Positions 41,516-49,976 of a DNA stretch of 64,000 nt are shown here, piece by piece. The notes under the pieces were generated by a model that was given only the letters and a program-made list of their open reading frames with translations, had not been told where the DNA came from and did not search any database. Position 1 is the stretch's first letter; every line of letters begins with the position of its first letter. The position numbers and the translations under genes are program-made. The stretch is from positions 1 to 64,000 of the forward strand of contig NZ_BSEJ01000001.1 in the NCBI RefSeq assembly GCF_027921765.1, given 5' to 3'. This DNA is from Microbacterium barkeri. GTDB taxonomy: Bacteria > Actinomycetota > Actinomycetes > Actinomycetales > Microbacteriaceae.

Positions 41516-43024
41516 ATGTCTGCTCCCGATCCCCGCACCACGACCGCCACCGGCGCCGACGTGCGCGTGCGCTTCTGCCCGTCGCCCACCGGCCTCCCTC
41601 ACGTCGGCCTCGTCCGCACGGCCCTGTTCAACTGGGCCTACGCCCGTCACCACGGCGGCAAGCTCGTCTTCCGCATCGAGGACACCGACGCGGCCCGCGA
41701 CAGCGAGGAGAGCTACCAGCAGCTCCTCGACGCGCTGCGCTGGCTGCGCATCGACTGGGACGAGGGCGTCGAGACCGGCGGGCCGCACGCGCCGTACCGG
41801 CAGTCGCAGCGGCATGACATCTACCGCGAGGTGCTCGACAAGCTCATCGCCGCGGGGCTCGTCTACGAGAGCTTCTCGACCGCCGAGGAGATCGACGCCC
41901 GCAACGAGGCTGCCGGCCGCGCCAAGCAGCTCGGCTACGACAACCACGACCGCGACCTCACGGAGGAGCAGAAGGCCGCTTTCCGCGCCGAGGGCCGCCA
42001 GCCCGCGCTGCGGCTGCGCGTTCCCGACGAGGACCTCACGTACGTCGACCTCATCCGCGGCGAGGTGACCTTCCCGGCCGGCTCGTTCCCCGACTTCGTC
42101 ATCGTGCGCCCGAACGGCGTCCCGCTGTACACGTTCGTGAACCCCGTCGACGACGCGCTGATGGGGATCACCCACGTGCTGCGCGGCGAGGACCTCATGC
42201 CGTCGACGGCCCGTCAGCTCTCGCTCTACCGCGCGCTCATTGACGCGGGCGTCACGACCTTCATCCCGCGCTTCGGGCACATGCCGCTCGTCCTGGGCGA
42301 CGGCACGAAGAAGCTCTCGAAGCGCGACCCCCGCGCCGACCTGTTCCTGCAGCGCGAGAAGGGCATGATCCCCGAGGGGCTGCTCAACTACCTCGCGCTG
42401 CTCGGCTGGTCCATCGGCCCCGACCGCGACGTGTTCTCGCTCGAGGAGTTCGTCGCCGCGTTCGACATCGAGGACGTCAACCCGAACCCCGCGCGCTTCG
42501 ACCAGAAGAAGGCCGAGTCGATCAACGGCGACCACATCCGGATGCTCGCGCCCGACGACTTCGCCGAGCGGATCGTGCCGTATCTCGCGCAGGCGGGCCT
42601 CGTCGACGCGACCCCGACCGACGACCAGCGCGCGCTGCTCGCGAAGGCCGCACCGCTCATCCAGGAGCGCCTTCCGCTTCTGGGCGACGCCCCCGGCCTC
42701 CTCGGCTTCCTCTTCTCGGACGAGGTCGCGTACGACGACGATGCGCTCGCGGGGCTTCCCGAGAACGCGGGCGTCGTGCTCACGGCGTGCGTCGGGGCCC
42801 TCGAGGTCGTGCCGGAGGCGGAGTTCACGGCGCAGGGCATCCAGGACGCGCTCAGCGGCGCGCTCGTCGAGAATCTCGGACTCAAGCCGCGCGTGGCCTA
42901 CGGCCCGCCGCGCGTCGCGATCACCGGGCGCCGGGTCTCGCCGCCGCTGTTCGAGTCGATGGAGCTGCTCGGCAAGGCCGAGTCGATCCGGCGCCTGAGC
43001 GCCCTCGTCCAGAAGCTCGGCTGA
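41516..43024 (+). CDS. gltX: Glutamate-tRNA ligase
   Basis: Charges tRNA-Glu with glutamate. The 502-residue class I synthetase has the HIGH-like SPTGLPHVG motif near residue 22-31, the KMSKS-like KKLSKRDP near residue 265, and a C-terminal anticodon-binding domain. TAGACT at 41503-41508 ends 7 nt before ATG 41516, showing a leaderless promoter. It is followed by a long palindromic terminator shared with the convergent hydrolase gene. tRNA-Glu is elsewhere in the window (58.9 kb). Confidence 0.95.
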   Translation: MSAPDPRTTTATGADVRVRFCPSPTGLPHVGLVRTALFNWAYARHHGGKLVFRIEDTDAARDSEESYQQLLDALRWLRIDWDEGVETGGPHAPYRQSQRHDIYREVLDKLIAAGLVYESFSTAEEIDARNEAAGRAKQLGYDNHDRDLTEEQKAAFRAEGRQPALRLRVPDEDLTYVDLIRGEVTFPAGSFPDFVIVRPNGVPLYTFVNPVDDALMGITHVLRGEDLMPSTARQLSLYRALIDAGVTTFIPRFGHMPLVLGDGTKKLSKRDPRADLFLQREKGMIPEGLLNYLALLGWSIGPDRDVFSLEEFVAAFDIEDVNPNPARFDQKKAESINGDHIRMLAPDDFAERIVPYLAQAGLVDATPTDDQRALLAKAAPLIQERLPLLGDAPGLLGFLFSDEVAYDDDALAGLPENAGVVLTACVGALEVVPEAEFTAQGIQDALSGALVENLGLKPRVAYGPPRVAITGRRVSPPLFESMELLGKAESIRRLSALVQKLG

Positions 43025-43029
43025 GCGGA

Positions 43030-43062
43030 CGCGCGCCGCGTCACCCGGTGACGCGGCGCGCG
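43030..43062. terminator. Bidirectional palindromic terminator (gltX/hydrolase)
   Basis: A 16-bp inverted repeat (CGCGCGCCGCGTCACC, 43030-43045, and its complement at 43047-43062) around a single C. It starts 6 bp after the gltX stop, and its central part encodes the final Arg-Val-Thr-Gly and stop of the convergent hydrolase gene. Both transcripts probably end here. Confidence 0.75.
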
Positions 43063-43823
43063 AAGGCGAGCGCGGGGGACAGGACGTCGTCGGGGTCGTC
43101 GAGCCCCTGCCACAGGTGGCCCGCCCCCGGCACGAGCTGCAGCGTCGCGTCGGCGCCCGCGGCCACGAGCGCGGCGTGCAGCGCCTCGCTCTGCGCGGCG
43201 GGCACGGCCGTGTCGTCGATCCCGTGCGCGATGTGGAACGGCGGCGCGCCGGGCGCGACCTGACGCGCGGGGCTCGCGGCACGCGCGCGCTCGGGGAGGT
43301 CGGCCACGGCGCCGCCCAGCAGCGCCTCCTCGCGCGTGGGGTGCTCATCCGACGGCGCAGGCGCGGGGAACGAGACGAGGTCGCTCGGGCCGTACCAGTC
43401 CACGACCCCGCGCACCGCGCCATCCGAGAGCCCCGCGAGCGCCGCGAGGTGCGCGCCCGCCGACTCGCCCCACAGGACGATGCGCGTCGCGTCGACCGCG
43501 AGCGCGCCCTGGTGCTCGCGGAGCCACGCGAGCGCTGCCGCGACGTCGTCGAGCGGCGCGGGGAACACCGCCTCGCCGCTCAGACGGTAGTCGATCGAGG
43601 CGACGGCGAACCCGTCGGCGACGAGTCGAGGGAACCCGTGCTCGGGGGCGAACGTCGGGCACATGACCCGGCGGCTGCCGACGCGCCAGCCGCCGCCGTG
43701 CACGAACACGATGAGCGGGGCGCCGTCGGCCTCCGGTCGATGCAGGTCGAGGGAGAGCGGCCGGAACCCGGGGCGCGTCGCGTAGACGACGTCGCGCAGC
43801 GTCCGCTCAGTCGAAGAGCTCAT
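43041..43823 (-). CDS. Alpha/beta hydrolase (esterase/lipase-like)
   Basis: A 260-residue alpha/beta hydrolase. The HGGGW oxyanion motif appears in IVFVHGGGWRVGS near residue 43, the nucleophile Ser in LWGESAGAHLAAL, and a likely catalytic His in GAGHLWQG. This is the hormone-sensitive-lipase-like (HSL) pattern. ATG 43823 was selected because it is the family-like start (SSTERTLRDVVYATRPG); the longer frame runs into the cupin gene as a shadow. The start overlaps the cupin stop by 17 bp, so the two are co-translated. A small-ester substrate is likely but not certain. Confidence 0.87.
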   Translation of the reverse strand: MSSSTERTLRDVVYATRPGFRPLSLDLHRPEADGAPLIVFVHGGGWRVGSRRVMCPTFAPEHGFPRLVADGFAVASIDYRLSGEAVFPAPLDDVAAALAWLREHQGALAVDATRIVLWGESAGAHLAALAGLSDGAVRGVVDWYGPSDLVSFPAPAPSDEHPTREEALLGGAVADLPERARAASPARQVAPGAPPFHIAHGIDDTAVPAAQSEALHAALVAAGADATLQLVPGAGHLWQGLDDPDDVLSPALAFARRVTG

Positions 43824-44343
43824 AGCCCTCGACGAAGTTGACGTCGTACTGGGCGCCCGCGGCCGCCATCCGCTCGAACGGCGGGATGTGGAAGCGGTCG
43901 GGCTCGGGGATCCCGGGGATGTCGGTGGGGGCGCCGACCGCGCGGAAGAAGTCGGTGAAGGGCGCGCTCGTGACGCCGAAGATCCTGCCCGTGCGCTCGA
44001 TGCGATACGAGTGGACCGTGCCCTTCGGAACGAACCCGAAGCCGCCCGCCTCGAGGATGCGGGTCTCGCGGAAGCCGTTGCGGTCATCCATCCAGAGGCG
44101 GATGGCGCCCTCGAGCACGAAGAAGGTCTCGTGCGTGAGCGCGTGGTAGTGCGCGGGCACCGGACGCCCGGGCCGTCCCTCCGTCACGAACGCGTCGAAC
44201 TGCCCCTCGTTCTGCGTTCCCGTCGTGAGGAGCGTGAAGAGCTGGTCGAACATGACGAGCTTGTCGCCCTGCACCTCGTCGAGGAAGTACGGGGCGGGCG
44301 CACCGGGCAGGGCGCTCGGGATGGCGGGGGCGGTGTCGGACAC
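43807..44343 (-). CDS. Cupin dioxygenase-like protein
   Basis: A 178-residue single-domain cupin. The metal-binding signature PAHYHALTHETFFVLEG provides the HxH and Glu ligands, and a second His sits in FVPKGTVHSYR. Such proteins include quercetin 2,3-dioxygenases, but other ring-cleavage or isomerase functions are possible. It is first in a two-gene unit with the hydrolase (17-bp overlap) and is divergent from a LysR regulator, indicating an inducible catabolic or detoxification pair. Confidence 0.82.
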   Translation of the reverse strand: MSDTAPAIPSALPGAPAPYFLDEVQGDKLVMFDQLFTLLTTGTQNEGQFDAFVTEGRPGRPVPAHYHALTHETFFVLEGAIRLWMDDRNGFRETRILEAGGFGFVPKGTVHSYRIERTGRIFGVTSAPFTDFFRAVGAPTDIPGIPEPDRFHIPPFERMAAAGAQYDVNFVEGYELFD

Positions 44344-44430
44344 GGACGACCTCCTTGTCGAGGGGGAAGGAACGGGTTCAGCCTCGCGCGGAGCCCGGGC
44401 GTGCGTCCACGTGGAAGAGGCGCACGCGCA

Positions 44431-44448
44431 TTAGCCGCGGGCTAACAT
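44431..44448. promoter_or_regulatory. LysR-type binding site overlapping the lysR promoter
   Basis: TTAGCC at 44431-44436 and GGCTAA at 44440-44445 form a perfect inverted repeat with a 3-bp centre. It matches the LysR T-N11-A rule (T44432 and A44444). The lysR -10 box TAACAT (44443-44448) overlaps its right arm and ends 6 nt before the start codon, so regulator binding would also control its own leaderless transcript. Confidence 0.75.
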
Positions 44449-44454
44449 CGAGCC

Positions 44455-45333
44455 ATGAACGTGTCGGCGACGCAGCTGCGCTACTTCGTGACGGTCGCCG
44501 AGCACCTGCACTTCGGCCGTGCCGCGGCGGCCCTCCACATCTCGGGCCCCACGCTCAGTCAGCAGATCGCGCGCCTCGAGTCCGTGGTCGGCGCGCGGCT
44601 GTTCGACCGGACGCCGCGGTCCGTAGCGCTGACCGAGCGCGGTCGGGCGTTCCTCCCGCTCGCGGTGGAGGCGGATCGCGCGCATCGTGCGGTGGAGGCG
44701 TGGGCGTCGGAGTCGGCAGGGGGTGGCACGCTGCGCGTCGGCGTCGTCGCGGCTGGCGCGGGCCCGATCGTGAGCCGTGCGCTCGCCGAGCTCGTGGCAG
44801 CGGACGCCGACCTCGACGTCGAGCTCGTGCGCCTGGGCTTCTTCGCGGGGGCGCAGGCCCTGCGCGACGGCGTCGTCGACGTCGTGATCGCCCCACCGTC
44901 CGGCGCGAGGGAGGACGGGGTCTCGTCTGAGCAGATCGCGACCGAGCCGCGCGTGCTCGTGCTGCGCGACGACCATCCGCTCGCGGCACGCGACAGCGTC
45001 AGCATCGCGGAGACCGACGACCTCCCGTTCGTCGTGGTCGGAGCCGCGGAGGGGCCGGTGCGCTCGTGGTGGCTGGTCGACCCGCGGCCGAGCGGCGTGC
45101 GCCCGCGCGTCACCGCTGTCGCCGACGACGTCGAGGGTCTGCTGGAGCTGTGCGCCGCGGGGATCGGCGTGAACATCGCGGCGGCCTCCGTCGCGACGCA
45201 CTATCGGCGCCCGGGGATCGTGTGCGTGCCGATCGTCGACATCGATCCGGTGCCCATCCTCGCGAGCCGGCGGGCCACCTGCGTCTCGGCCTCGGTCGAC
45301 GCGTTCCTCGAGGTCGCACGCCGCGTCGCGTGA
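44455..45333 (+). CDS. LysR-family regulator
   Basis: A 292-residue LysR regulator. The N-terminal winged HTH covers about residues 5-65 (QLRYFVTVAEHLHFGRAAAALHI then LSQQIARLE), and a periplasmic-binding-like effector domain covers residues 90-290. It lies divergent from the cupin-hydrolase pair, with a LysR-type inverted repeat in the 111-bp gap; it is the probable regulator of that pair. The effector is unknown. Its leaderless promoter overlaps the palindrome, giving autoregulation. Confidence 0.92.
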   Translation: MNVSATQLRYFVTVAEHLHFGRAAAALHISGPTLSQQIARLESVVGARLFDRTPRSVALTERGRAFLPLAVEADRAHRAVEAWASESAGGGTLRVGVVAAGAGPIVSRALAELVAADADLDVELVRLGFFAGAQALRDGVVDVVIAPPSGAREDGVSSEQIATEPRVLVLRDDHPLAARDSVSIAETDDLPFVVVGAAEGPVRSWWLVDPRPSGVRPRVTAVADDVEGLLELCAAGIGVNIAAASVATHYRRPGIVCVPIVDIDPVPILASRRATCVSASVDAFLEVARRVA

Positions 45334-45360
45334 GCGACACGCCATGGGGAACGCCCCGGT

Positions 45361-45389
45361 TTGGACGCCCTCGCCGGTTCGGGTAGAGT
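45361..45389 (+). promoter_or_regulatory. Promoter of tRNA-Gln
   Basis: TTGGAC (45361-45366) and TAGAGT (45384-45389) are separated by exactly 17 bp. This matches the housekeeping-sigma consensus and lies 33 bp upstream of the tRNA. Confidence 0.7.
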
Positions 45390-45422
45390 AGACCCTCGGT
45401 ACGGCCCAGGCCGGAAACCTCT

Positions 45423-45494
45423 TGGGGTATGGTGTAATTGGCAACACGGCTGATTCTGGTTCAGTTGTTCTTGGTTCGAGTCCAGGTACCCCAG
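45423..45494 (+). tRNA. tRNA-Gln (anticodon CUG)
   Basis: A standard 72-nt cloverleaf with acceptor TGGGGTA/TACCCCA and discriminator G. The anticodon stem-loop GCTGA-TTCTGGT-TCAGT gives the anticodon CUG, and the T-loop TTCGAGT is clear. CCA is not encoded. A strong consensus promoter precedes it, and an intrinsic terminator (45503-45524) follows. Confidence 0.95.
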
Positions 45495-45502
45495 CTCTGA
45501 AG

Positions 45503-45528
45503 AACCCCCGCTCCGGCGGGGGTTTTCT
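45503..45528 (+). terminator. Rho-independent terminator after tRNA-Gln
   Basis: A 9-bp stem, AACCCCCGC and GCGGGGGTT, surrounds the TCCG loop and is followed by TTCTTG, forming a textbook terminator 9 bp after the tRNA. Confidence 0.9.
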
Positions 45529-45590
45529 TGTACGCGGCGGTGTCGATCTGAGCTGCAGGCCGCGCAGGAACTCACTCCCTCGAGCCCCGC

Positions 45591-46349
45591 TCAGACCACG
45601 GGGAAGCCGTCCGGCTCTCCCACGCATCCGCCGAGCCAGGACGACATCGCGTAGTCGCATCCGACGTCGGTCGCGGCCACAGGCGTCCAGACCGTGTAGA
45701 CGAGATAGGAGCTTGCGGTCAGCGGCTCGTCGACGTCGACGGTGGTGTGCGCCGTGCGCGGCCCGCCAGGAGCGGCGAGCATGCAGCGATCCGGCTCATC
45801 CTCGGGCGGTGTGCCGTCTGGGTCAATCCACCACAAGTCCGGGGTGTACGCGTCGGGGCCCACGGCACCGGCGTCAGGGGTGAGGACGTCGAAGATGAGC
45901 TCGCTGCACGTCGGGTCGCCCGCGGTGTGGCCTCCGAGCCATGCGGCGACGGATGCGCCGTCTGTGAGCTCATCCGGCACAGGGTAGAGCTCGATGCTCC
46001 GCAGCGAGCATTGCTGCGAATAGAACATCACGATGTCCTGTTCGCCGTCGCCGTCGCTGTATTGCGGTGCGAGCGAGCAGGACACCTCGGTCCAGGAGCG
46101 CACGGGAGCGCCGAGCTGTTCGAGCGGGGCACGGAACTCTTCCCGCTTCGCGAGCAGCGTGTCGCGCTCGGCGGGAAGGCTGTCGACGAGCTGGTGGGCA
46201 TTATTCGTGTGGATGATCCGCAGAATCGGCCCCGGAGCGAAGGCGACGAGCCCGACGAGGATCAGGACGATGAGGGTTCCCGTGAGTCGGCGACGCCGCG
46301 GCGACCACGGCTCCGTTTCCGGCGTGTCTGGTTCCGTCGGCTCCTCCAT
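45591..46349 (-). CDS. Hypothetical membrane-anchored exported protein
   Basis: A 252-residue protein with an acidic Pro/Glu-rich start, a basic RRRR patch, one hydrophobic anchor (LIVLILVGLVAFAPGPIL, about residues 25-42) and an extracytoplasmic domain of about 200 residues. The outer domain has several Cys (including SCSLAPQY, QQCSLRS and DPTCSEL), suggesting disulfides. No family recognised. I place the start at ATG 46349: a minus-strand TATCGT box (complement of 46357-46362) ends 7 nt upstream, the local leaderless spacing, whereas GTG 46358 lies inside the box. Confidence 0.65.
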   Translation of the reverse strand: MEEPTEPDTPETEPWSPRRRRLTGTLIVLILVGLVAFAPGPILRIIHTNNAHQLVDSLPAERDTLLAKREEFRAPLEQLGAPVRSWTEVSCSLAPQYSDGDGEQDIVMFYSQQCSLRSIELYPVPDELTDGASVAAWLGGHTAGDPTCSELIFDVLTPDAGAVGPDAYTPDLWWIDPDGTPPEDEPDRCMLAAPGGPRTAHTTVDVDEPLTASSYLVYTVWTPVAATDVGCDYAMSSWLGGCVGEPDGFPVV

Positions 46350-46497
46350 GCCCTTCACGATATCGAGGCGCTCCGCCGGCGGGCTCGGACGCGTCTCGCA
46401 ACCGAGTGTCCATGCGCGGAGTTCGGCGGGCTACGGCAGACGCAGGTCGAGGACGACTTCGAAGAGGGAGATCGTCTGTGCATCGTACGGTGGAGCG

Positions 46498-46743
46498 ATG
46501 AGCACCGTGATCGAGGTCGAGGGAGAGACGTTCCAGGTCGACACGCGAGAGCAGCCGGGCGGACAGCGCTGCGTTGATTTCAGGTGGCTCACCGGGCCCG
46601 CCGACGGCACCTATGGCTTCACGGTGTCCGGGTTGCCGCTGGATCGGATCGAGGAGGAGGCCGCCCGCTTCGTGCGTGCATTCTTCGCGGAAGACGGCAT
46701 CGGACCCGCCGACTTCCCGGACTTCGTCGCCGGTCGTGCCTAG
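46498..46743 (+). CDS. Small hypothetical protein, 81 aa
   Basis: An 81-residue acidic soluble protein with an N-terminal VIEVEGETFQVDTRE strand pair and a C-terminal helix EEEAARFVRAFFAEDG. No named domain is recognised. TACGGT at 46486-46491 ends 6 nt before ATG 46498, giving a leaderless promoter, which is the best argument that it is real. It ends in a TAG that forms part of the next gene's TAGACT -10 box. Confidence 0.6.
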   Translation: MSTVIEVEGETFQVDTREQPGGQRCVDFRWLTGPADGTYGFTVSGLPLDRIEEEAARFVRAFFAEDGIGPADFPDFVAGRA

Positions 46744-46752
46744 ACTCCGTGC

Positions 46753-47217
46753 ATGCCGATGTCGGACTACGTCGCCTCGATCCGCTCCCGCATCGGGACC
46801 GATCTCCTGCTGCTTCCCGGCGTCACAGCGGTGATCCGCGACGATGACCGCTTCCTGCTGGCGCGGCATCGTCACTCGGGGCTCTGGAGCCTGATCGGCG
46901 GCGGTGTCGAGCCGGGGGAGGAGCCGGCCGCGGCGCTGCTGCGCGAGGTCCTCGAGGAGACCGGTGCGCGAGTCCGCGTCCGCGGCATCGTCGGCGTCTA
47001 CGGCGGCGAGCCCATGATGGTCACCTATCCGAACGGCGACCAGGTCGGCTATGTGACGACCGCGTTCGACTGCGAGCTGCTCTCCGCGGCGACCCCCGAC
47101 CTCGAGGAGCTCCTCGAGCTGGGGTGGTTCCCGCGGGACGCGATCCCATCGCTCCCGCGTCGCGACTGGATCGACCGCGTCATCGCGGACGCGCCCGGCG
47201 GCTCCGAGTCATCCTGA
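46753..47217 (+). CDS. Nudix hydrolase
   Basis: A 154-residue pyrophosphohydrolase. The Nudix box is visible as GGGVEPGEEPAAALLREVLEETG (Gx5Ex7REVxEExG; residue positions about 49-71). The preceding strands resemble ADP-ribose or nucleotide hydrolases, and the substrate cannot be told. TAGACT (46741-46746) ends 6 nt before the ATG; the box shares its first three bases with the stop codon of the upstream gene. It converges with the kinase-like gene. Confidence 0.85.
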   Translation: MPMSDYVASIRSRIGTDLLLLPGVTAVIRDDDRFLLARHRHSGLWSLIGGGVEPGEEPAAALLREVLEETGARVRVRGIVGVYGGEPMMVTYPNGDQVGYVTTAFDCELLSAATPDLEELLELGWFPRDAIPSLPRRDWIDRVIADAPGGSESS

Positions 47218-47250
47218 GCGTGAAGCGCCCGACGCCGCGGTGCGCGTCGA

Positions 47251-48066
47251 TCAGGCGATGAGACGCATCAGGTAAGCGGCCCGGGTCTCCGTCGAACCCG
47301 GTGGATTGCGACGGAATGCCCCGTTCCCAGGCAGCAGCATCGCGAGCCAGAAGGCCGCCCACAACGGTCGGAATGCGCGCATTCGAGCGCGTTCCTCTTC
47401 GGAGAAGCCGACGGCAGTCGAGAGAGCATCGGGGTCGTAGACCCCACTTCGGCGTGCGGCGATGTGCTCGACATGGTCTGCGAGATCATAGGCGGGATCG
47501 GTGACGCCGCCGTCTTCGAAATCGACGAGGCGACAGGTCTCGCCGTCCCACAGGACGTTCGCGGGATTGAGATCGGCGATCCCGAGACTCGTCAGCTGCG
47601 CTTCCGGACGGTTGTCCGAACGCGCAAGCCATGCGAGCGCCGCTTCGATGCCGTCGCGTACTCGGGCAGGATCCGCGCAGCGGGCGAGGTCCTGTGGTTC
47701 GCGCAGCCAGCCGATGAGCGCAGCGGGGAGCGTCGAAGGTCCGTATCGCCGCTCGGAGATCGCCGCAGCCGTGATGCCCTCGATCGGGATGCGATAGAGG
47801 CGGTGCAGGGCCCGTCCGAGGGAAGCGGTCTGAGCCGGGGTGAGCGGCCCCTCACCGAGCGGCTCGCCCGGGATCCGCTCCATGACCACGACCGGGTGTC
47901 CGTCTGCGACCTCTCGCCTCAGGGGACGAGGGGCGAGCCCGGGCGCGTGTGTCCAGATGAGCTGGAGGCATTCCCATTCTCGATCGGCCTCGCCGTCCGA
48001 CCAGCTCACGAAGCGCTTTCGCACCTCGGTTGGGGTGAACCTCAGCTCGTGCGTCTGGGAGGGCAT
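47251..48066 (-). CDS. Aminoglycoside phosphotransferase-fold protein
   Basis: A 271-residue APH/choline-kinase-like protein. The catalytic loop reads IADLNPANVLW and the DFG-like segment RLVDFEDGG, while the usual HGDxxxxN starts with Ala in place of His-Gly; Asp and Asn are kept. An N-terminal lobe has a VVVMERIPGEPL strand. Members phosphorylate antibiotics or metabolites, or bind nucleotides; the altered loop leaves activity uncertain. It is upstream of no obvious partner and transcribed from near a small membrane-protein gene 3 bp away. The base composition here is a little lower in GC than the surroundings. Confidence 0.75.
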   Translation of the reverse strand: MPSQTHELRFTPTEVRKRFVSWSDGEADREWECLQLIWTHAPGLAPRPLRREVADGHPVVVMERIPGEPLGEGPLTPAQTASLGRALHRLYRIPIEGITAAAISERRYGPSTLPAALIGWLREPQDLARCADPARVRDGIEAALAWLARSDNRPEAQLTSLGIADLNPANVLWDGETCRLVDFEDGGVTDPAYDLADHVEHIAARRSGVYDPDALSTAVGFSEEERARMRAFRPLWAAFWLAMLLPGNGAFRRNPPGSTETRAAYLMRLIA

Positions 48067-48069
48067 GGC

Positions 48070-48357
48070 TCAGGACTCCGCCATGGGGATCAGTGGCTGC
48101 TCCCGTGTCTCCTGTCGCACGGCGTCGGTCGCGGGTGCGGACGCACCCGGCGTTCCTCGCCTGCGGGCACGCCGCTCGCGTGCCTCCGGCGAGAAGAGCA
48201 GCGCGACGAGCCCCGAAAGGGCCAGGGCGAGCAGGCTGAGCGTCATCGCGCCGGCCTGTCCCGGGGCGAGCCGCCCCAGCGCGCCGAGGAACGCGATCGA
48301 GATGAGCCCGGCGGCGAGCGTGCCGACGACGATCAGCGCCCACCCCTCCGGTTTCAT
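48070..48357 (-). CDS. Small hypothetical membrane protein, 95 aa
   Basis: A 95-residue membrane protein with two hydrophobic helices (LIVVGTLAAGLISIAFLGAL and MTLSLLALALSGLVALLF) and a basic polar C-terminal tail. ATG 48357 gives the N-terminus MKPEGW; the longer frame adds 13 unlikely residues. The stop lies 3 bp before the kinase-like gene start, suggesting co-transcription. Function unknown. Confidence 0.6.
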   Translation of the reverse strand: MKPEGWALIVVGTLAAGLISIAFLGALGRLAPGQAGAMTLSLLALALSGLVALLFSPEARERRARRRGTPGASAPATDAVRQETREQPLIPMAES

Positions 48358-48423
48358 GCCTCCATTCTGCGGCTGCCCGGGCATAACAGCCCGCATTGAA
48401 CCCGGGTCGCGCGTGACGGTGCG

Positions 48424-48615
48424 TCAGGCGCCGTCGCGCGCGACGATGTGCGCGTCGGCTCCCGGGAAGACGAGGCCCTCGTGGCCGTCCTTCCAGCGCA
48501 CGAGGAACGGCGGACCGCCGTCCGGTCCGCGCACCTCCAGGACCTCCGCCTCGCGGCGCGGCTCGCTGTCTGTGTGGCCCTCCACGACGAGGCGATCGCC
48601 GGGCTTCACCTGCAT
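48424..48615 (-). CDS. DUF1918 domain protein
   Basis: A 63-residue protein of the actinobacterial DUF1918 family. It has the typical KPGDRLVVEG start, EAEVLEVRGPDGGPPFLVRW middle and an ending with the VFPGADAHIV motif, a small beta-barrel-like fold. The role is unknown. The reverse-strand start at 48615 fits the family; a longer frame exists but is unsupported. It is divergent from the copper operon, 153 bp away, and may share its regulation. Confidence 0.85.
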   Translation of the reverse strand: MQVKPGDRLVVEGHTDSEPRREAEVLEVRGPDGGPPFLVRWKDGHEGLVFPGADAHIVARDGA

Positions 48616-48695
48616 CGTCCTCACCTCCGGTTCCGCCGAAGCCGATGTGTCTTCCAGCGTGCTCGGCCGAGGCGTTCGCAGCAAGAGGGAGCACG

Positions 48696-48723
48696 TTGCG
48701 GGAATACCCCCGGGGGGTATACG
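48696..48723 (+). promoter_or_regulatory. Copper-responsive promoter with CsoR-like operator
   Basis: TTGCGG (48696-48701) and TATACG (48718-48723), 16 bp apart, could form a promoter. Between them lies the near-perfect palindrome ATACCCCCGGGGGGTAT (48704-48720), the form of known CsoR-type copper repressor sites. A repressor here would block polymerase directly. No csoR gene is in this window. Confidence 0.7.
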
Positions 48724-48768
48724 GTTGGCGCAGGTGACACCCTTCCGAACCTGACGAGAGGACCGAAG

Positions 48769-48978
48769 ATGACGGAGATCGAATACCGCGTGACGGGCAT
48801 GACCTGCGGGCACTGCGAGATGTCGGTGCGCGAGGAAGTGGGCGAGGTGCCGGGCGTCGAGGGCATCGACGTGAGCGCGCAGACGGGCCGCCTCGTCGTG
48901 AGCGGCACGGCCGAGATCGACGACGCGAAGATCCTCGCGGCCGTTGAGGAGGCCGGCTACTCGGCGGAGCGCGTCTGA
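48769..48978 (+). CDS. copZ: Copper chaperone (CopZ-like HMA domain)
   Basis: A 69-residue single heavy-metal-associated domain that delivers Cu(I) to the CopA ATPase. The metal site is GMTCGHC (Cys14 and Cys17). The fold is the ferredoxin-like HMA pattern, ending EEAGYSAERV. ATG 48769 has a purine-rich upstream sequence (AGAGGACCGAAG). The stop shares its last A with the next ATG (TGATG), so it is translationally coupled in the copZ-secreted protein-copA operon. Confidence 0.92.
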   Translation: MTEIEYRVTGMTCGHCEMSVREEVGEVPGVEGIDVSAQTGRLVVSGTAEIDDAKILAAVEEAGYSAERV

Positions 48979-49976
48979 TGAACGCGGGGGCGCGGCTCGC
49001 CCTGTACGGCGCCGGACTGGTGGCGGCGTTCGGCGCGGCCTTCGGGGTCGCGTCGGCCGTCGCCCCCGACGCGGTCGTCACCGCATGGAACGAGGAGGAC
49101 AAGGTGGATGGTCACGGAGGCGGTCACACGACCGCGCCGACGGATGGCACGGCATCGGATGGCGCGCAGAGCGAGAGCGCGCACGGCGCGCCTGGCGATG
49201 GCGCGCACGGCGCGCACGCCCCGCAGGGCGTCACGCTCAGCGCCGACGGCTACACGCTCACCGCGGTCGCCGCTCCGAGCGGGGCGGGGGAGCAGGGGGA
49301 GCTGAGCTTCCAGATCCTCGACAGCGCGGGTGAGCCGCTCACGTCGTACGCGATCGAGCACGAGAAGGAGCTGCACCTCATCGTGGTGCGCTCCGATGGC
49401 GCGCACTTCCGCCACGTCCATCCCGAGCTCGACGCGCACACCGGAGCCTGGAGCATCCCGTGGTCGTGGGAGGCCGCCGGCACGTACCGCGTGTACGCCG
49501 ACTTCACGCCGGCAGGCGACGGCGCGCAGGGGCTCACCCTCGCGCGCTCGGTCGAGGTCGCGGGCGACTACACCCCCGTCAGCGCCGAGCCGTCGCGCGT
49601 GGACGAGGTGGGCGGGTACACCGTCGAGCTCGCGGGCGACCTCGCTCCGGGTGCCGCACAGGAGCTCACGCTCTCGATCACCCGCGACGGCGAGCCGGTC
49701 ACCGCGCTTGAGCCGTATCTCGGGGCATTCGGGCACCTCGTCGCGCTGCGCGAGGGCGACCTCGCGTATCTCCATGTGCATCCCGAGGGGGCGGAGCCCG
49801 GCGCGGACGACCTCGGCGGTCCGGAGATCGCGTTCGCAGCGGAGGCGCCGACCACCGGACGCTACCTGCTCTATCTGGACTTCCAGGTCGGCGGGCAGGT
49901 CCACACCGCGGAGTTCGTGCTCGACGCCGGCGCGGCCGCAGCCGGGCACGGGCATGCGCATTCGGGAGGCCACTGA
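48978..49976 (+). CDS. Secreted copper-island protein, His-rich
   Basis: A 332-residue exported protein. The N-terminal helix ([23 protein letters not shown]) acts as a membrane anchor or signal. A His/Gly/Ala/Ser-rich linker ([20 protein letters not shown]) and a C-terminal tail rich in [10 protein letters not shown] could bind copper. The body looks like two beta-rich domains, each containing a (L/F)RHVHPE- or [14 protein letters not shown] HVHP motif. It sits between copZ and copA with TGATG overlaps on both sides, so it is part of copper handling, perhaps an extracellular Cu-binding or CopC-like protein. No exact family is named. Confidence 0.8.
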   Translation: MNAGARLALYGAGLVAAFGAAFGVASAVAPDAVVTAWNEEDKVDGHGGGHTTAPTDGTASDGAQSESAHGAPGDGAHGAHAPQGVTLSADGYTLTAVAAPSGAGEQGELSFQILDSAGEPLTSYAIEHEKELHLIVVRSDGAHFRHVHPELDAHTGAWSIPWSWEAAGTYRVYADFTPAGDGAQGLTLARSVEVAGDYTPVSAEPSRVDEVGGYTVELAGDLAPGAAQELTLSITRDGEPVTALEPYLGAFGHLVALREGDLAYLHVHPEGAEPGADDLGGPEIAFAAEAPTTGRYLLYLDFQVGGQVHTAEFVLDAGAAAAGHGHAHSGGH

